The translations under genes and the position numbers were made by a program. The notes beneath the pieces are model-generated. The model was given only the letters and a program-made list of their open reading frames with translations. It searched no databases and was not told the origin of the DNA. Below, one piece after another: positions 26,889 through 36,651 of a stretch of 64,000 nt of DNA. The stretch comes from Sinorhizobium garamanticum. Lineage in GTDB: Bacteria > Pseudomonadota > Alphaproteobacteria > Rhizobiales > Rhizobiaceae. Numbering within the stretch: position 1 is the first letter of the stretch; each line of letters starts with the position of its first letter. The stretch is taken from NCBI RefSeq assembly GCF_029892065.1, contig NZ_CP120374.1, positions 372,001 through 436,000 of the forward strand. The letters are read 5' to 3'.

Positions 26889-28037
26889 TCATTGCCCCCG
26901 CTTGTTTGCGCTCGACCACGACAAGGAGAGCCGTCCGCCCGGCTCCTGTTGCACGCCAGTCCCAAACCGCCGGCTGTTCCGGTCGAGCGCTGCTGCGAGC
27001 CACTCAACGTCCTCTGTGGCTGGATAAGCGAGACTGAAGCGATGAGCCTGGAGGGGGGTGATTTCAAGCGCCGTTAGGTCGCCATTCGCCGGGTTAATGT
27101 CGGCAAAATACATCAGACGCAGGTCGCTCCGAAATTCTTCGTACCCCGCAATGCCTTCATAGTCATTGAGGAAATCACCGCAGCCATACAGGATCAGGCG
27201 GTTGCGATAGACTTCGACCGCTTTGGCGTGGTGCGATGAGTGTCCGTACACGATCGACACGTCGGCATCGTCAATAAGCGCATGCGCAAATTGCTGCTGA
27301 GCGACGGGTATGTCATGCCCCCAGTTGGGGCCCCAATGAATCGATGCGACCACCACATCCCCTGGCCGCTTCATCTTCACGATATGATCGGCAACGCGAC
27401 TGGCACTGGGCGGAGTAAGATCCGGCAGAAAATTCACGCCTGCTCTGGTCCTTGCCGCGGCCCAGCCTCGTGGTATCCCGGCCGTCGGCGCCGCAAGCGC
27501 AAACACGAGCACGCGGCCTTTTTTACCCATCGCCAGGACGGCCGGCGCGCTGGCTTCGGCCAAGTCGTGTCCGGCGCCGGCCGTCTTGATTTTCAACCGG
27601 CCCAATACTGCCAAAGTATCGAGCAGGCCGGCAGGTCCCCAATCAAGGACGTGGTTGTTGGCAAGGACACAGCAGTCCACGCCGGCAGCGACAAGGCAGG
27701 AGGCGTTTTCGGGGCTCATTCGATAGTTGATGCCCTTCGGGACGTAATCGTTGCTGCGGGTTATGGCCGTTTCGAGATTGACGATGCGAACATCCGGACT
27801 CGCGCGCTCGAGTTCGTCCAACGCCACCCCCCAGATATAGGTTGGAGCCGCCGTCCGCGGAATCGGCCCGTGCGCTCGCTCCGCCAGACGAACGTAGTCA
27901 CGGGCTGATTGACAATAGCGCTCATGCAGAATCGGATCGCACGGAACGGGCAGCACCTGATCGATGCCCCGTCCGGTCATGACGTCACCGCAAAGGAAGA
28001 GTTGCATATGCAGATCGTTCTGGAGCGACTGTCCCAT
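26889..28037 (-). CDS. CapA-family protein (poly-gamma-glutamate capsule type)
   Basis: This 382-residue protein of the CapA/PgsA metallophosphatase-like family has LFLCGDVMTGRG near the N-terminus, VRIVNLETAIT, VDCCVLANNHVLDWGPAGLL, VVASIHWGPNWGHD and VYGHSSHHAKAVEVYRNRLI. These are the metal-binding blocks expected for the family. No signal peptide is obvious, unlike capsule-making PgsA, and no pgsB or pgsC homologue is nearby, so a polyglutamate role is doubtful. ATG 28037 has AAGGGG upstream; ATG 28007 is an alternative. Confidence 0.85.
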   Translation of the reverse strand: MGQSLQNDLHMQLFLCGDVMTGRGIDQVLPVPCDPILHERYCQSARDYVRLAERAHGPIPRTAAPTYIWGVALDELERASPDVRIVNLETAITRSNDYVPKGINYRMSPENASCLVAAGVDCCVLANNHVLDWGPAGLLDTLAVLGRLKIKTAGAGHDLAEASAPAVLAMGKKGRVLVFALAAPTAGIPRGWAAARTRAGVNFLPDLTPPSASRVADHIVKMKRPGDVVVASIHWGPNWGHDIPVAQQQFAHALIDDADVSIVYGHSSHHAKAVEVYRNRLILYGCGDFLNDYEGIAGYEEFRSDLRLMYFADINPANGDLTALEITPLQAHRFSLAYPATEDVEWLAAALDRNSRRFGTGVQQEPGGRLSLSWSSANKRGQ

Positions 28038-28070
28038 CAGATGCCCCTTTTACGGCTGCTATCGCGCCTG

Positions 28071-28171
28071 CTGCATGTTTTCCTTAAATCGCAGCCGATT
28101 TAAGGAAACATGCAGCAATTCAAAGTGCTACAGCGGCCTTTGCGCGTCCTATAAGACGCGCGGCGCTGTAG
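28071..28171 (+). repeat. RIME-like palindromic repeat, full copy
   Basis: This has two consecutive palindromes. The first pairs CTGCATGTTTTCCTTAAATC with GATTTAAGGAAACATGCAG. The second is the core TTCAAAGTGCTACAGCG..GCGCGTC..GACGCGCGGCGCTGTAG. The layout is the same as at 63093-63199 and, inverted, at 41145-41248. It lies between the CapA-like and epimerase-like genes. Confidence 0.85.
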
Positions 28172-28234
28172 GGAGAATGGACGTCCAACCTATGCCGCAA
28201 CGATTCAGCCCGTCCTCGGGCATGTGTTCATCGA

Positions 28235-29251
28235 TCAGGCAGCCAGCGATGCGGCCCCCGGCAACCGCAACGCGCGCTCGTCGGCTTGGTAGTCGAAATG
28301 ATCGACGGGGTATCCTGCAAGCTGCGGCAAGCGCTCTCGCCAATTGTCGTTTCCAACATGCTGGACGAGCCATCTGACGGCAGGTTCGACCGATTGTGCA
28401 TAGGTGGCTTCGGCGCTCGCCGCACCCGTGACTATCATGGGCTGAGGGATCGACCATGGGGTTGCACCAAGCTTCGGCGGATAAGCGGGCGCATCAGGCA
28501 AGCCGACGAGCTCCGCCCGCACATCCATGACGTCCATGATCGCGCGGCCGATCTCAGCGACAGTAGGGCTATCCGCGTCAGAGACGTTAGCAATCGCCGG
28601 CAAGTTTCCCGCCGCCGCTCGACCTACCGCGTCGGCGATCGCCGCGACGGATGTGGTCTGGAATTGGCTTCGTCCCCTATAGGCCAAGGGGATCGCAGCC
28701 CTCCCGTCGAGCAGCCTTTTCACCAACCACCACTCCCGGGCATGTTTGCTTTCGGGTCCGTGGATGGCGCAGGGACGCAGAATCGTCACCGGGCACGCCG
28801 CGCGGCTCAGAAGCGCGCTTTCCATCGCGACCTTTCGCGTCGAGTAGGTCTCAGGCCCGGGTGCGACCGTCGGACTCTTCTCGGTCAACGGCACGGAGAA
28901 AGCAGGAAATCCGAGGCCGGACGCCTCATCCAGCGTTCGCCCTTCATCATCGCGATAAACGCTCGCGCTTGAGATCGCCAAAATGCGTCCCGCCGCGCGT
29001 CCCGCCTGAGCAAGACATTCTGCATCGGCCGCATCGAAGGCCACGCAGGACATCAGCAGATCGGTATCCGAGCCCACCACGGTGCACAATTTCTCAGCGT
29101 CGCGTGCATCGGCTTCAATGTGGTGACAGTTATCCGGCAGAGCTGTGGGGTGGCGGCTTACGACCGTCACCTCCCACGCTTCACCAACCAGGCGACGGGC
29201 CGTTGCGAGGCCGATCTGTCCGGTCCCTCCAACAATCACGGCTTTGGGCAT
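28235..29251 (-). CDS. NAD-dependent epimerase/dehydratase-family protein
   Basis: This 338-residue extended short-chain dehydrogenase fold has the N-terminal dinucleotide motif VGGTGQIGLATARRL (GxxGxxG), a serine block AISSASVYRDDEGR and the YSTRKVAME catalytic Tyr-x3-Lys analogue at about residue 135. Substrate cannot be read from sequence; it resembles sugar-nucleotide or atypical NmrA-like enzymes. Transcribed alone towards the repeat at 28171. Confidence 0.85.
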   Translation of the reverse strand: MPKAVIVGGTGQIGLATARRLVGEAWEVTVVSRHPTALPDNCHHIEADARDAEKLCTVVGSDTDLLMSCVAFDAADAECLAQAGRAAGRILAISSASVYRDDEGRTLDEASGLGFPAFSVPLTEKSPTVAPGPETYSTRKVAMESALLSRAACPVTILRPCAIHGPESKHAREWWLVKRLLDGRAAIPLAYRGRSQFQTTSVAAIADAVGRAAAGNLPAIANVSDADSPTVAEIGRAIMDVMDVRAELVGLPDAPAYPPKLGATPWSIPQPMIVTGAASAEATYAQSVEPAVRWLVQHVGNDNWRERLPQLAGYPVDHFDYQADERALRLPGAASLAA

Positions 29252-29482
29252 CGCTAAACTCCTTCGCCGATCTCAATCGTCGCACCGCATCCTTGTGCAG
29301 AACGGTCGGCTTGTCCGCATGTGTCGCGAGCGCTCTGGCTAGCCCGGCCATCGTTTCGGCGCCCACGAAGGCCGCGACCAGGGGCTAACACCTAATGCAT
29401 TGTTGTACGGAAACTAACACACAATTCGCTTCCGTTAAGTTCGCGCCAGCCCCAAAGACCGAATACCGTTCAAACCGACGCC

Positions 29483-29522
29483 ACAGGCCGCGCCCCTCAC
29501 CAGACGCGGCCTGTGCATTTTT
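29483..29522 (+). terminator. Rho-independent terminator-like hairpin
   Basis: A perfect 10-base stem (ACAGGCCGCG at 29483-29492, complement at 29505-29514) is followed by GCATTTTT on the plus strand. No annotated plus-strand gene ends here, so it may end a small RNA from 29252-29482, or act in reverse for the ABC gene that stops at 29548. Confidence 0.5.
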
Positions 29523-29547
29523 GACGGCTGGGTGAATGCGGGTCGTC

Positions 29548-31362
29548 TCAGCCGTCGTTGAGGACAAGGCCCTTGGTGAGCTCCAACGCCTGCCGCTCGA
29601 AGAGGCCACGGTAAATGCCGCCCTTCAGACGAATGAGCGTGCCATGATCGCCCTCTTCGGCGATACGACCGCGGTTGAAGACCAGCAACCGGTCGAGCGC
29701 ACGTACCGTTGACAGCCGATGCGCGATTACCAGCGTCGTGCGCCCCATCATCAGCCGCTCCATCGCCTGCTGGATCAGCACCTCGGATTCGGAGTCGAGG
29801 CTCGATGTCGCTTCGTCGAGGATCAGGATCGGCGCGTCCGCAAGGAATGCCCGAGCGATGGCGACGCGCTGACGCTCGCCACCCGAAAGCTTGACGCCGC
29901 GCTCGCCGACCAGCGTGCCGTAGCCTTTCGGGAGAGCCGCAATGAAATCATGTGCGCTCGCAAGCCTTGCCGCCTCCTCGACCTCGCGCTGGGTCGCTCC
30001 GGGGCGCCCATAGGCGATGTTCTCCGCAAGCGAACGATGGAACAGGATCGGCTCTTGCTGCACGATGGCAATCTGCTGACGGAGCGACGCCTGCGTCACG
30101 TCGGCGATGTCCTGCCCATCGATCCTGATCTCGCCCGCCTTCAGGTCGTGGAGGCGCTGGACCAGCTTGACGAAGGTCGTCTTGCCCGAACCGGAATGCC
30201 CGACGAGGCCGACCCGTTCGCCAGCACGGATGGACACCGAGAAGCGGTCATAGAGCGGTGCCCGGTGCGCGCCGTAGTGGAAGGTCACGTCCTTGAACTC
30301 GATCTTGCCGTCGGTGATGCGTATCGGCTTGGCACCGGCCCGGTCTTCGATACCGAGCGGCTGGGCATGGATGTCGACAAGCTCTTCCATGTCGTTGACC
30401 GACCGCTGCAGGTTGCGGATGTGCATACCCACTTCGCGCAGATATCCTTGCAGGATGAAGAAGGATGTCAGCACGAAGGTAATATCGCCGGCGCTCGCCT
30501 GCCCCCTCGCCCATAGCACCAAAGCAAAACCGATCACCGCGGCGCGCAGCATGAGCAGCATTGCGCCTTGGGCCGTGCCGTTGACTGTTCCGCGGGTCCA
30601 GGTGCGGCGGGTCCGGTTCTGCCACTTGCCGAGAACCTTGGCGAGGCGTTGATCTTCGCGATTTTCGGCGCCGAAACCCTTGACGACGATATTGCAGCTG
30701 ATGGCGTCGGCCAGTGCGCCGCCGAGCCTTGTATCCCAGCGGTTGGCTAGGCTTGCCATCGGCGCCACATAGCCGAGCGACAGGGCGACTGTTATTGCAA
30801 TGAAGGCGATCGACCCGACCCCGATGATCACGCCCATCATCGGCCAGTACCAGGCCATCAGCGCCGTCGAGCCCACCAGCATGATCACCGACGGGAACAA
30901 CGCCACCAGCACCGTGTCGTTCAAGAGATCCAGCGCCCACATTCCGCGCGTCACCTTGCGCACGGTCGAGCCGGCGAAGCTGTTGGCGTGCCAGTCACTG
31001 GAAAACCGTTGGATGTGATGGAAGGCGGCCGAGGCGATATCGGACATCATCTTCAGCGTCAGGCTGACGATGACCATGAATGTCACGTGCCTAAGCACGA
31101 TCGCGCCGAGCGACAGCGCCATCAGCATCAGGAAGGCCGCGACTGCCGCGTTCCAGGCAATCTCATCGGTCGGCGCGCCGGAGACGACGGCGTCTACGAG
31201 CCTGCCGGAATAAAGCGGCGTCAACACGTCGGCAAGCGTGGAAAGAAGCACGGCTCCGAGGATCGCCAAGAGCCGCGCCGGCTGCCTCTTCCAATGAGCC
31301 CAACAAAAGCGGAAGACACTACGGAACGCGCGGTCGCGCGCCACAAAACGAGTAAATGTCAT
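29548..31362 (-). CDS. ABC exporter, fused membrane and ATPase domains (MsbA/NdvA-like)
   Basis: This 604-residue half-transporter has six membrane segments (about residues 30-330) followed by the ATPase domain with Walker A GHSGSGKTT, signature LSGGERQRVAIARAF, Walker B ILILDEATSSLDSE and switch histidine IAHRLSTV. Type IV exporters of this shape export lipids, glycans, peptides or drugs; the substrate here is undetermined. Its position next to exoB makes a glycan or envelope role possible but unproven. Confidence 0.9.
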   Translation of the reverse strand: MTFTRFVARDRAFRSVFRFCWAHWKRQPARLLAILGAVLLSTLADVLTPLYSGRLVDAVVSGAPTDEIAWNAAVAAFLMLMALSLGAIVLRHVTFMVIVSLTLKMMSDIASAAFHHIQRFSSDWHANSFAGSTVRKVTRGMWALDLLNDTVLVALFPSVIMLVGSTALMAWYWPMMGVIIGVGSIAFIAITVALSLGYVAPMASLANRWDTRLGGALADAISCNIVVKGFGAENREDQRLAKVLGKWQNRTRRTWTRGTVNGTAQGAMLLMLRAAVIGFALVLWARGQASAGDITFVLTSFFILQGYLREVGMHIRNLQRSVNDMEELVDIHAQPLGIEDRAGAKPIRITDGKIEFKDVTFHYGAHRAPLYDRFSVSIRAGERVGLVGHSGSGKTTFVKLVQRLHDLKAGEIRIDGQDIADVTQASLRQQIAIVQQEPILFHRSLAENIAYGRPGATQREVEEAARLASAHDFIAALPKGYGTLVGERGVKLSGGERQRVAIARAFLADAPILILDEATSSLDSESEVLIQQAMERLMMGRTTLVIAHRLSTVRALDRLLVFNRGRIAEEGDHGTLIRLKGGIYRGLFERQALELTKGLVLNDG

Positions 31363-31851
31363 ATGAATGCCCGGTGACGGTGCACCGGCCTCAAAATCTG
31401 GTCACGAAAGAAATGCCGTCAGGAAAGCGACTCGTGCGGCATCAATGAATCGGTGCAGGCTCCAAGGCGGAGAGCACCGGACGAAGCCAATCCCCTAAGC
31501 TGCGATCAGAAGCGCAAGCGCCGCCCATGTCACACGGAGAATATTGGATCGCCCGATAGGGAGAAGGAAAAAACGGTCATCTTAGCCTCCCTGATTCTGA
31601 CTGCCGGAAAACCCTTTATAGTTGAACTCAGCCTGTGCGCCAAGCGCGGATATTGTATTTCGTCGTCGCTACCAGCAAAGTGCAGCCTGTTTGCAACAGT
31701 CGCCCGTCACCCGCCAGCGCGGAACAGCGCGTTGGCTGAAAATCCCGCCCGTTTCGCAGAACTTTTACAAAGTGCTGGGAATTTCGCCGCTATTCGTTGC
31801 GAACGCTACGACGGTTCCTATTGAAACTAGATGAGATTCTCGAGGTTGCCT
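31363..31851. other. Intergenic region upstream of exoB
   Basis: This 489-base region lies between the divergent ABC exporter and exoB and should carry both promoters. I see no repeat, RNA gene or convincing small gene in it. Confidence 0.4.
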
Positions 31852-32838
31852 GTGCAGAACAACAACATTCTTGTCGTCGGCGGCGCCGGTTATATCGGCT
31901 CCCATACCTGTCTCCAGCTGGCCGCCAAGGGCTACCAGCCGATCGTCTACGACAACCTCTCGAACGGCCATGAAGAATTCGTCCAATGGGGCGTTCTCGA
32001 AAAAGGGGACATCCGCGACCGCAAGCGTCTCGATGACGTTCTCGCCCGGTATCGGCCGCGCGCCATCCTGCATTTTGCGGCGATGATCGAGGTCGGCGAG
32101 TCGGTGAAGGATCCGGCGGCATTTTACGACAACAATGTCATCGGCACGCTCACCTTGCTGTCGGCGGCGCTGGCGGCCGGGATCGACGCCTTCGTGTTCT
32201 CGTCCACCTGCGCCACCTACGGGCTGCCCGATCGCGTGCCGATGGACGAAACCCACAAACAGGCGCCGATCAACCCCTATGGCCGCACGAAATGGGTCTG
32301 CGAGCAGGCGCTGAAGGACTACGACCTGTACAAGGGCCTGCGCTCCGTGATCCTGCGTTATTTCAACGCCGCCGGTGCCGACTTTGAAGGACGGATCGGC
32401 GAGTGGCACGAGCCGGAAACCCACGCGATCCCGCTTGCGATCGACGCGGCCCTTGGCCGGCGGGAAAGTTTCAGCGTGTTCGGCACCGACTACGATACCC
32501 GCGACGGCACCTGCGTGCGCGACTACATCCACGTCCTCGACCTTGCGGATGCGCATATGCGGGCGGTCGACTACCTGCTCGACGGTGGCAACAGCGTCGA
32601 GCTCAATCTCGGTACCGGCACCGGCACGACGGTCAAGGAGCTGCTGAGCGCAATCGCAAAGGTTGCGAAGCGGCCGTTCAATATCCGCTATACCGAGCGG
32701 CGCGAAGGCGACTCGACCACGCTGGTCGCCAACAACGACAAGGCACGCGCGGTGCTCGGCTGGGAGCCGCAATACGACCTTGCGGCGATCACAGAATCCG
32801 CCTGGAATTGGCACTCACGCAGAAATCAGGGCGCCTGA
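31852..32838 (+). CDS. exoB: UDP-glucose 4-epimerase
   Basis: This 328-residue enzyme interconverts UDP-glucose and UDP-galactose and supplies the galactose that primes the exopolysaccharide unit and lipopolysaccharide. The NAD motif VVGGAGYIGSHTCLQLA is at residues 7-23, SSTCATYG gives the catalytic Ser/Thr, and NPYGRTKW gives the Tyr-x3-Lys pair. GTG 31852 yields the length and N-terminus (MQNNNILVV) I recall for S. meliloti ExoB; an upstream ATG at 31831 would add seven residues. Confidence 0.96.
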   Translation: MQNNNILVVGGAGYIGSHTCLQLAAKGYQPIVYDNLSNGHEEFVQWGVLEKGDIRDRKRLDDVLARYRPRAILHFAAMIEVGESVKDPAAFYDNNVIGTLTLLSAALAAGIDAFVFSSTCATYGLPDRVPMDETHKQAPINPYGRTKWVCEQALKDYDLYKGLRSVILRYFNAAGADFEGRIGEWHEPETHAIPLAIDAALGRRESFSVFGTDYDTRDGTCVRDYIHVLDLADAHMRAVDYLLDGGNSVELNLGTGTGTTVKELLSAIAKVAKRPFNIRYTERREGDSTTLVANNDKARAVLGWEPQYDLAAITESAWNWHSRRNQGA

Positions 32839-32909
32839 TTTCTGCGCCGCTACGAGAAAATTCAAAAGCGCTACAGCGCGGTGCGTGTGAAAGACGCGCG
32901 GCGCTGTAG
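32821..32909 (+). repeat. RIME-like repeat overlapping the exoB stop
   Basis: A palindrome AGAAATCAGG..CCTGATTTCT (32821-32843) covers the last exoB codons. It is followed by a diverged core (TTCAAAAGCGCTACAGCG..GACGCGCGGCGCTGTAG). It lies between convergent exoB and exoZ, so the hairpins could terminate exoB. Confidence 0.7.
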
Positions 32910-33002
32910 ACGTGTCCCTCCAAGGAAACTTGCCTCGGCCTAAATAGTAGTTGGTGGGCAGCGCACCCCTGCGCCGACACAGGCAAGCGCTCCAATGCAG
33001 GC

Positions 33003-33998
33003 CTAGCCAGCCAGGCTTTGGGCCGCCGGGTGCATGCGCTTCCGATAAAGCAACGGACGCTCCAGCATCGCATAGCCGGCAACGCCGATCGCCGTGCCGG
33101 AAAGCACCGAAATAGCCATCGCTATCCAGGCATCGATCCCGACCATCGAAGCGGCCTTGGCGACGACGGAAATTGCGAAAGTGTGCCAGATGTAGATCGA
33201 GTAGGAAGCATTGCCGAGAAGGTTCGGCAACGGTAGCGAACGGATATATCCGCGCGCCTCGATCGAGAGGACGCCGACGACGAGCATCACCGCAAGCGGA
33301 CCAATTGTGAATTCGTCGAACGGCAGGCGGAGAAGGCCGACAAATGCGAAACCGCCGAACGAGCAAGCGATCAGCGCTACGCCGACCGCCAGCGGCGGCA
33401 CCCTGCCCTTCAGCCAAAACTCGCCGACCACCATGCCTGCCACGAATTCAAGTATGACCGGACGTGTATAAGTCAGCATCAAAGGATGGTCGAAGCTGGT
33501 CACCAATCCGGCCACGATCAGTAGAGAGAACAGACCGGCGATCGAAGGCAGGCGCCAGTTTCGCGGCAGCAACAGCGAGACCGCGAACACAGCGTAAAAT
33601 AGCATCTCGAAATTGAGCGTCCAGCCCTGCACCAGGACTGGCCATATCTCGCCGTTGCTCGGAGAGCGCATTGGCAGGAAGAACAGCGAAGCGAGCGCAT
33701 GCCTAACGGATAGAACCATGTTCGGGAAGAGCCCCGCGATCCCTCCGGCGACCATGACCATGGTCGCCAGCCAATAGATGGGCACGATGCGGCGGATGCG
33801 GTCGACCATGAACTGCGCCGGCGTGACGTGCCGGCGATCGCTGATCACCCACATGATGAAGCCGCTGATGACGAAGAAGACGTCAACGCCGGCCGCGCCG
33901 ATCGCGAAATGATGGCCAGTCTTTTCTGCGGCATGGAATATCACCACCGCCAGCGCTGCCGCAGCGCGCAGGTATTGGATCCCGTGGATCGTTTTCAT
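33003..33998 (-). CDS. exoZ: Exopolysaccharide O-acetyltransferase
   Basis: This 331-residue membrane acyltransferase 3 family protein has about ten hydrophobic segments, with the catalytic-type histidine in LAVVIFHAAEKTGHHF near the N-terminus and the conserved VDVFFVISGFIMW block. In S. meliloti ExoZ acetylates a glucose of the succinoglycan repeat. It is last in the exoY-F-Q-Z series and convergent with exoB, as in S. meliloti. Confidence 0.92.
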   Translation of the reverse strand: MKTIHGIQYLRAAAALAVVIFHAAEKTGHHFAIGAAGVDVFFVISGFIMWVISDRRHVTPAQFMVDRIRRIVPIYWLATMVMVAGGIAGLFPNMVLSVRHALASLFFLPMRSPSNGEIWPVLVQGWTLNFEMLFYAVFAVSLLLPRNWRLPSIAGLFSLLIVAGLVTSFDHPLMLTYTRPVILEFVAGMVVGEFWLKGRVPPLAVGVALIACSFGGFAFVGLLRLPFDEFTIGPLAVMLVVGVLSIEARGYIRSLPLPNLLGNASYSIYIWHTFAISVVAKAASMVGIDAWIAMAISVLSGTAIGVAGYAMLERPLLYRKRMHPAAQSLAG

Positions 33999-34028
33999 TG
34001 AGCGCCCCCACGACGCAGTATTGTCCGA

Positions 34029-35321
34029 TTATGCGCTGAAACGAACTCTGTAGGCTGTGGAACGCCCGTCTTCCGGCCATAGCCAGTTCATGGTCGGTCG
34101 CGTGCGCTTGATCGTCAGCTTGCCCGCCGAGAAATACAGCAAGAACGACCCGACGTGATACGGGTTAAGAATGTCGACCTCGACGAAAGATCGGATGAGA
34201 AGCAGTATTGCTATGCCGAAGAGCACCATCGAATCCGGATCGCGTTCTTCCGAAAGCAATCGCTTCAGGTGGCCGAAAACCGTCGTGACCAATACCATGG
34301 TCAGCAGCAGGAGGCCGATCGCCCCCGTTTCCACGATTGCCTCGATATAGGTATTATGAAAATGGAAGCCGGAGCGTGCGGTGATGTAAAATTCTTCCCA
34401 AAGCCGCTCCGCCTCCGAAAATCCCTGGATCCAGTAGGCCTGGTAGCCGCCCCCGAAGATCGGCGACTCCATTGCCGCCTCTATGCCCTGCTGCCAGAGA
34501 TAGGTGCGGCCGGTGAGGGTCGAATTCTTGCCGAAGGCGCCAAGTACCACATCGATGCCGCCGCTATAGGCGATCGCAACGGCTGCGACGACGCTGAACA
34601 TTGCCGCAGCGAGGAAAAGGCCCTTGCGGTTTGACGGCCGCAGGGTGGATATCACCCGCATTCCGAGGGAAAGACCGATGATTGCTACAGTCGTCAGGAC
34701 CGAGGTCGCCGACTGCGAGGCCAGCAGCGAGTAGGCAGAGATCAACCCGGAGACACCCGCCGCCGCCATCCAGACGCCGCGCTCGCCAAGGGTGAAAACG
34801 GCAACGAAGGCGAAATAGATGCCTAACGACGCGTAGAAGCCCAGTTGGTTCTTCGATGAGAAGGCGCCGACAAAACTGAACGTACCGTCCAGCGGATCAT
34901 AGTGATACACGCCGAAAACCAGCGAATAGAGAAGGACAAGGGCGACGCCGGCGATCCCTCCGCGCGTCAGGGTCGGGATGTCGATCGTCCGCATGGCGAT
35001 CAGCGCACAGACGACGTGGCTGAGATACTGCACTCCTGTGCGCATCGTCATCCCGGGCGCCGCCGACCAGAAGAACGAAAGACAGGCAAAGACAGTGAAG
35101 GCGACGATCCAGAGATACTTGCCGTAGTTGCCTAGCACCTTGCGGTAGTCGACGAGGACCAGAGGCAACCATAAAGCGTAATAGAGCAGGATCGAGACCT
35201 GTCCGAAACGCGGCGAATAGGCGAAGACGAACAACGACAGCGCCACGGCCAGCGTGCCGTAAAGCTGATTCGTCCCGGGACTGACGAGGCTCGCCTTCGA
35301 AATCCGCATGCTGGAACTCAC
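34029..35321 (-). CDS. exoQ: Wzy-like exopolysaccharide polymerase
   Basis: This 430-residue membrane protein has about 11 hydrophobic segments and an O-antigen ligase/polymerase-type periplasmic loop (LTGRTYLWQQGIEAAMESPI and FHFHNTYIEAIVETGAIG). ExoQ polymerises octasaccharide units into high-molecular-weight polymer. GTG 35321 overlaps the exoF stop (GTGA), suggesting coupling; ATG 35309 is an alternative start. Confidence 0.93.
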   Translation of the reverse strand: MSSSMRISKASLVSPGTNQLYGTLAVALSLFVFAYSPRFGQVSILLYYALWLPLVLVDYRKVLGNYGKYLWIVAFTVFACLSFFWSAAPGMTMRTGVQYLSHVVCALIAMRTIDIPTLTRGGIAGVALVLLYSLVFGVYHYDPLDGTFSFVGAFSSKNQLGFYASLGIYFAFVAVFTLGERGVWMAAAGVSGLISAYSLLASQSATSVLTTVAIIGLSLGMRVISTLRPSNRKGLFLAAAMFSVVAAVAIAYSGGIDVVLGAFGKNSTLTGRTYLWQQGIEAAMESPIFGGGYQAYWIQGFSEAERLWEEFYITARSGFHFHNTYIEAIVETGAIGLLLLTMVLVTTVFGHLKRLLSEERDPDSMVLFGIAILLLIRSFVEVDILNPYHVGSFLLYFSAGKLTIKRTRPTMNWLWPEDGRSTAYRVRFSA

Positions 35322-36589
35322 CGCATCGCCAGCGCAGCGCTTACCTTGATGACGTCTCCGGGCAGCACCTCGGTGTTCTCGTCCGCCGCGATCTCCGTGG
35401 GCTTGCCATCTTCTTCACGGATGATCGAATAGGTGATGTTCGCCTCGGAATTTTGTTCTTCCAATTGTGCCGCTTCGGCCGATTGCAGCAGTGCCTCGGC
35501 CATCAGGTCGCGACTGGTGCCGGCCTTCAGCGTGAGCGTGTCGAGTTCAGCCTCGGTGTTTTGCAGTTCCTGGGCGAGTTGCTCGTCCCAATCGTTGCGG
35601 AGATTGGTCTCGTCCTGCGTCGCCTTGTTGTAATCCTGCTTTGCCTTGAGCGAATTGGTGTCGATGTCGAGCAGCGACGACTGGACATCCGCAACCCTTT
35701 GTTCGAGCGCGAGTTTGCGCTGGCTCAAAGCCAGTCCCTTTTCGGCGAGGCTGTCGACCTTCTCGCGATCTTCCATGACGAGTTCAAGCTGGCGAGCCTG
35801 CGTCTCTGATTTTTTCCCAAGCGACTCGATCTCGCTTTGAAGAAGCGATTTAAGATCGGCAAGAGCGTCCAGTTGTCGCTCCTGGCGCTTGTCACGCGAC
35901 TCCATCAAAGCCGTCTCGTTGGCGAGCAGCTTTTCAATCCCCTCAGCGTTCTTGAGTTCGCTGGGCAATTCGATCTTGTTGCGCTTGCCGATCTCAGCCT
36001 GGAGCCGGGCGCGGCGGATGAGCAGCCTGTTGCGCTCCGCGACCTGCACGGCAGATTCGCCGCTCGCGGTGATGTAGTCGCGGACAAAACGCCCGCCGCT
36101 TTCGGCGCGGCGCAACCCGCCGCTGAGGCTGACGGCCTTGAGCACGGTCATGTTCGGCACATAGGGATACTCGCCCGGGGTCTCCACCTCGCCGGTAAGG
36201 TAGACGGGACGGTACTGCGCCATTTCGACGGACGCCGAAGGCCGGTCGCGCAGACCAAAAAGCTTCTGCATCTGGATGCCGATCTCGGCCGCGACTTCCG
36301 TCGTCGTCTTGCCTGAGGCAGGCAGGTCGCCGACAAAAGGCAGCGATAGATTACCCGACGCGCCGATCGTGTATTCGCCGCTGACGGCCGACCAGTCGCG
36401 CACCGCGCCCTGGGCCGTCTGCCACTCGGCAACGCGCACACGCAGCTTGTCCATAGCGCCAAGCCGATATTCGTCGGCTTGTGCCGCGGTCGCTCCTGAA
36501 GCGGCGATGACCGCGATCAGCACGACGCGGGCGAAACAGGAAAGCTTTTTGGAGACGCCGAACGTCCCCGAAATTTTGATAGGTTGCAT
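35318..36589 (-). CDS. exoF: Polysaccharide export protein (OPX-type)
   Basis: This 423-residue exported protein has a signal peptide (about 1-40), a polysaccharide-export domain (about 45-125), a SLBB-like segment (VYLTGEVETPGEYPYVPNMT, about 133) and a long coiled coil (about 190-380) rich in Glu, Gln and Lys. ExoF acts with ExoY in the first step and is thought to span the periplasm for export. ATG 36589 follows AGGAAATC and gives a length close to S. meliloti ExoF. Confidence 0.93.
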   Translation of the reverse strand: MQPIKISGTFGVSKKLSCFARVVLIAVIAASGATAAQADEYRLGAMDKLRVRVAEWQTAQGAVRDWSAVSGEYTIGASGNLSLPFVGDLPASGKTTTEVAAEIGIQMQKLFGLRDRPSASVEMAQYRPVYLTGEVETPGEYPYVPNMTVLKAVSLSGGLRRAESGGRFVRDYITASGESAVQVAERNRLLIRRARLQAEIGKRNKIELPSELKNAEGIEKLLANETALMESRDKRQERQLDALADLKSLLQSEIESLGKKSETQARQLELVMEDREKVDSLAEKGLALSQRKLALEQRVADVQSSLLDIDTNSLKAKQDYNKATQDETNLRNDWDEQLAQELQNTEAELDTLTLKAGTSRDLMAEALLQSAEAAQLEEQNSEANITYSIIREEDGKPTEIAADENTEVLPGDVIKVSAALAMR

Positions 36590-36651
36590 TTTCGTGATTT
36601 CCTGATGCCTGACACTGTCTCGACCCCGGAGGGTCATTCAGTGCCAAGGTT

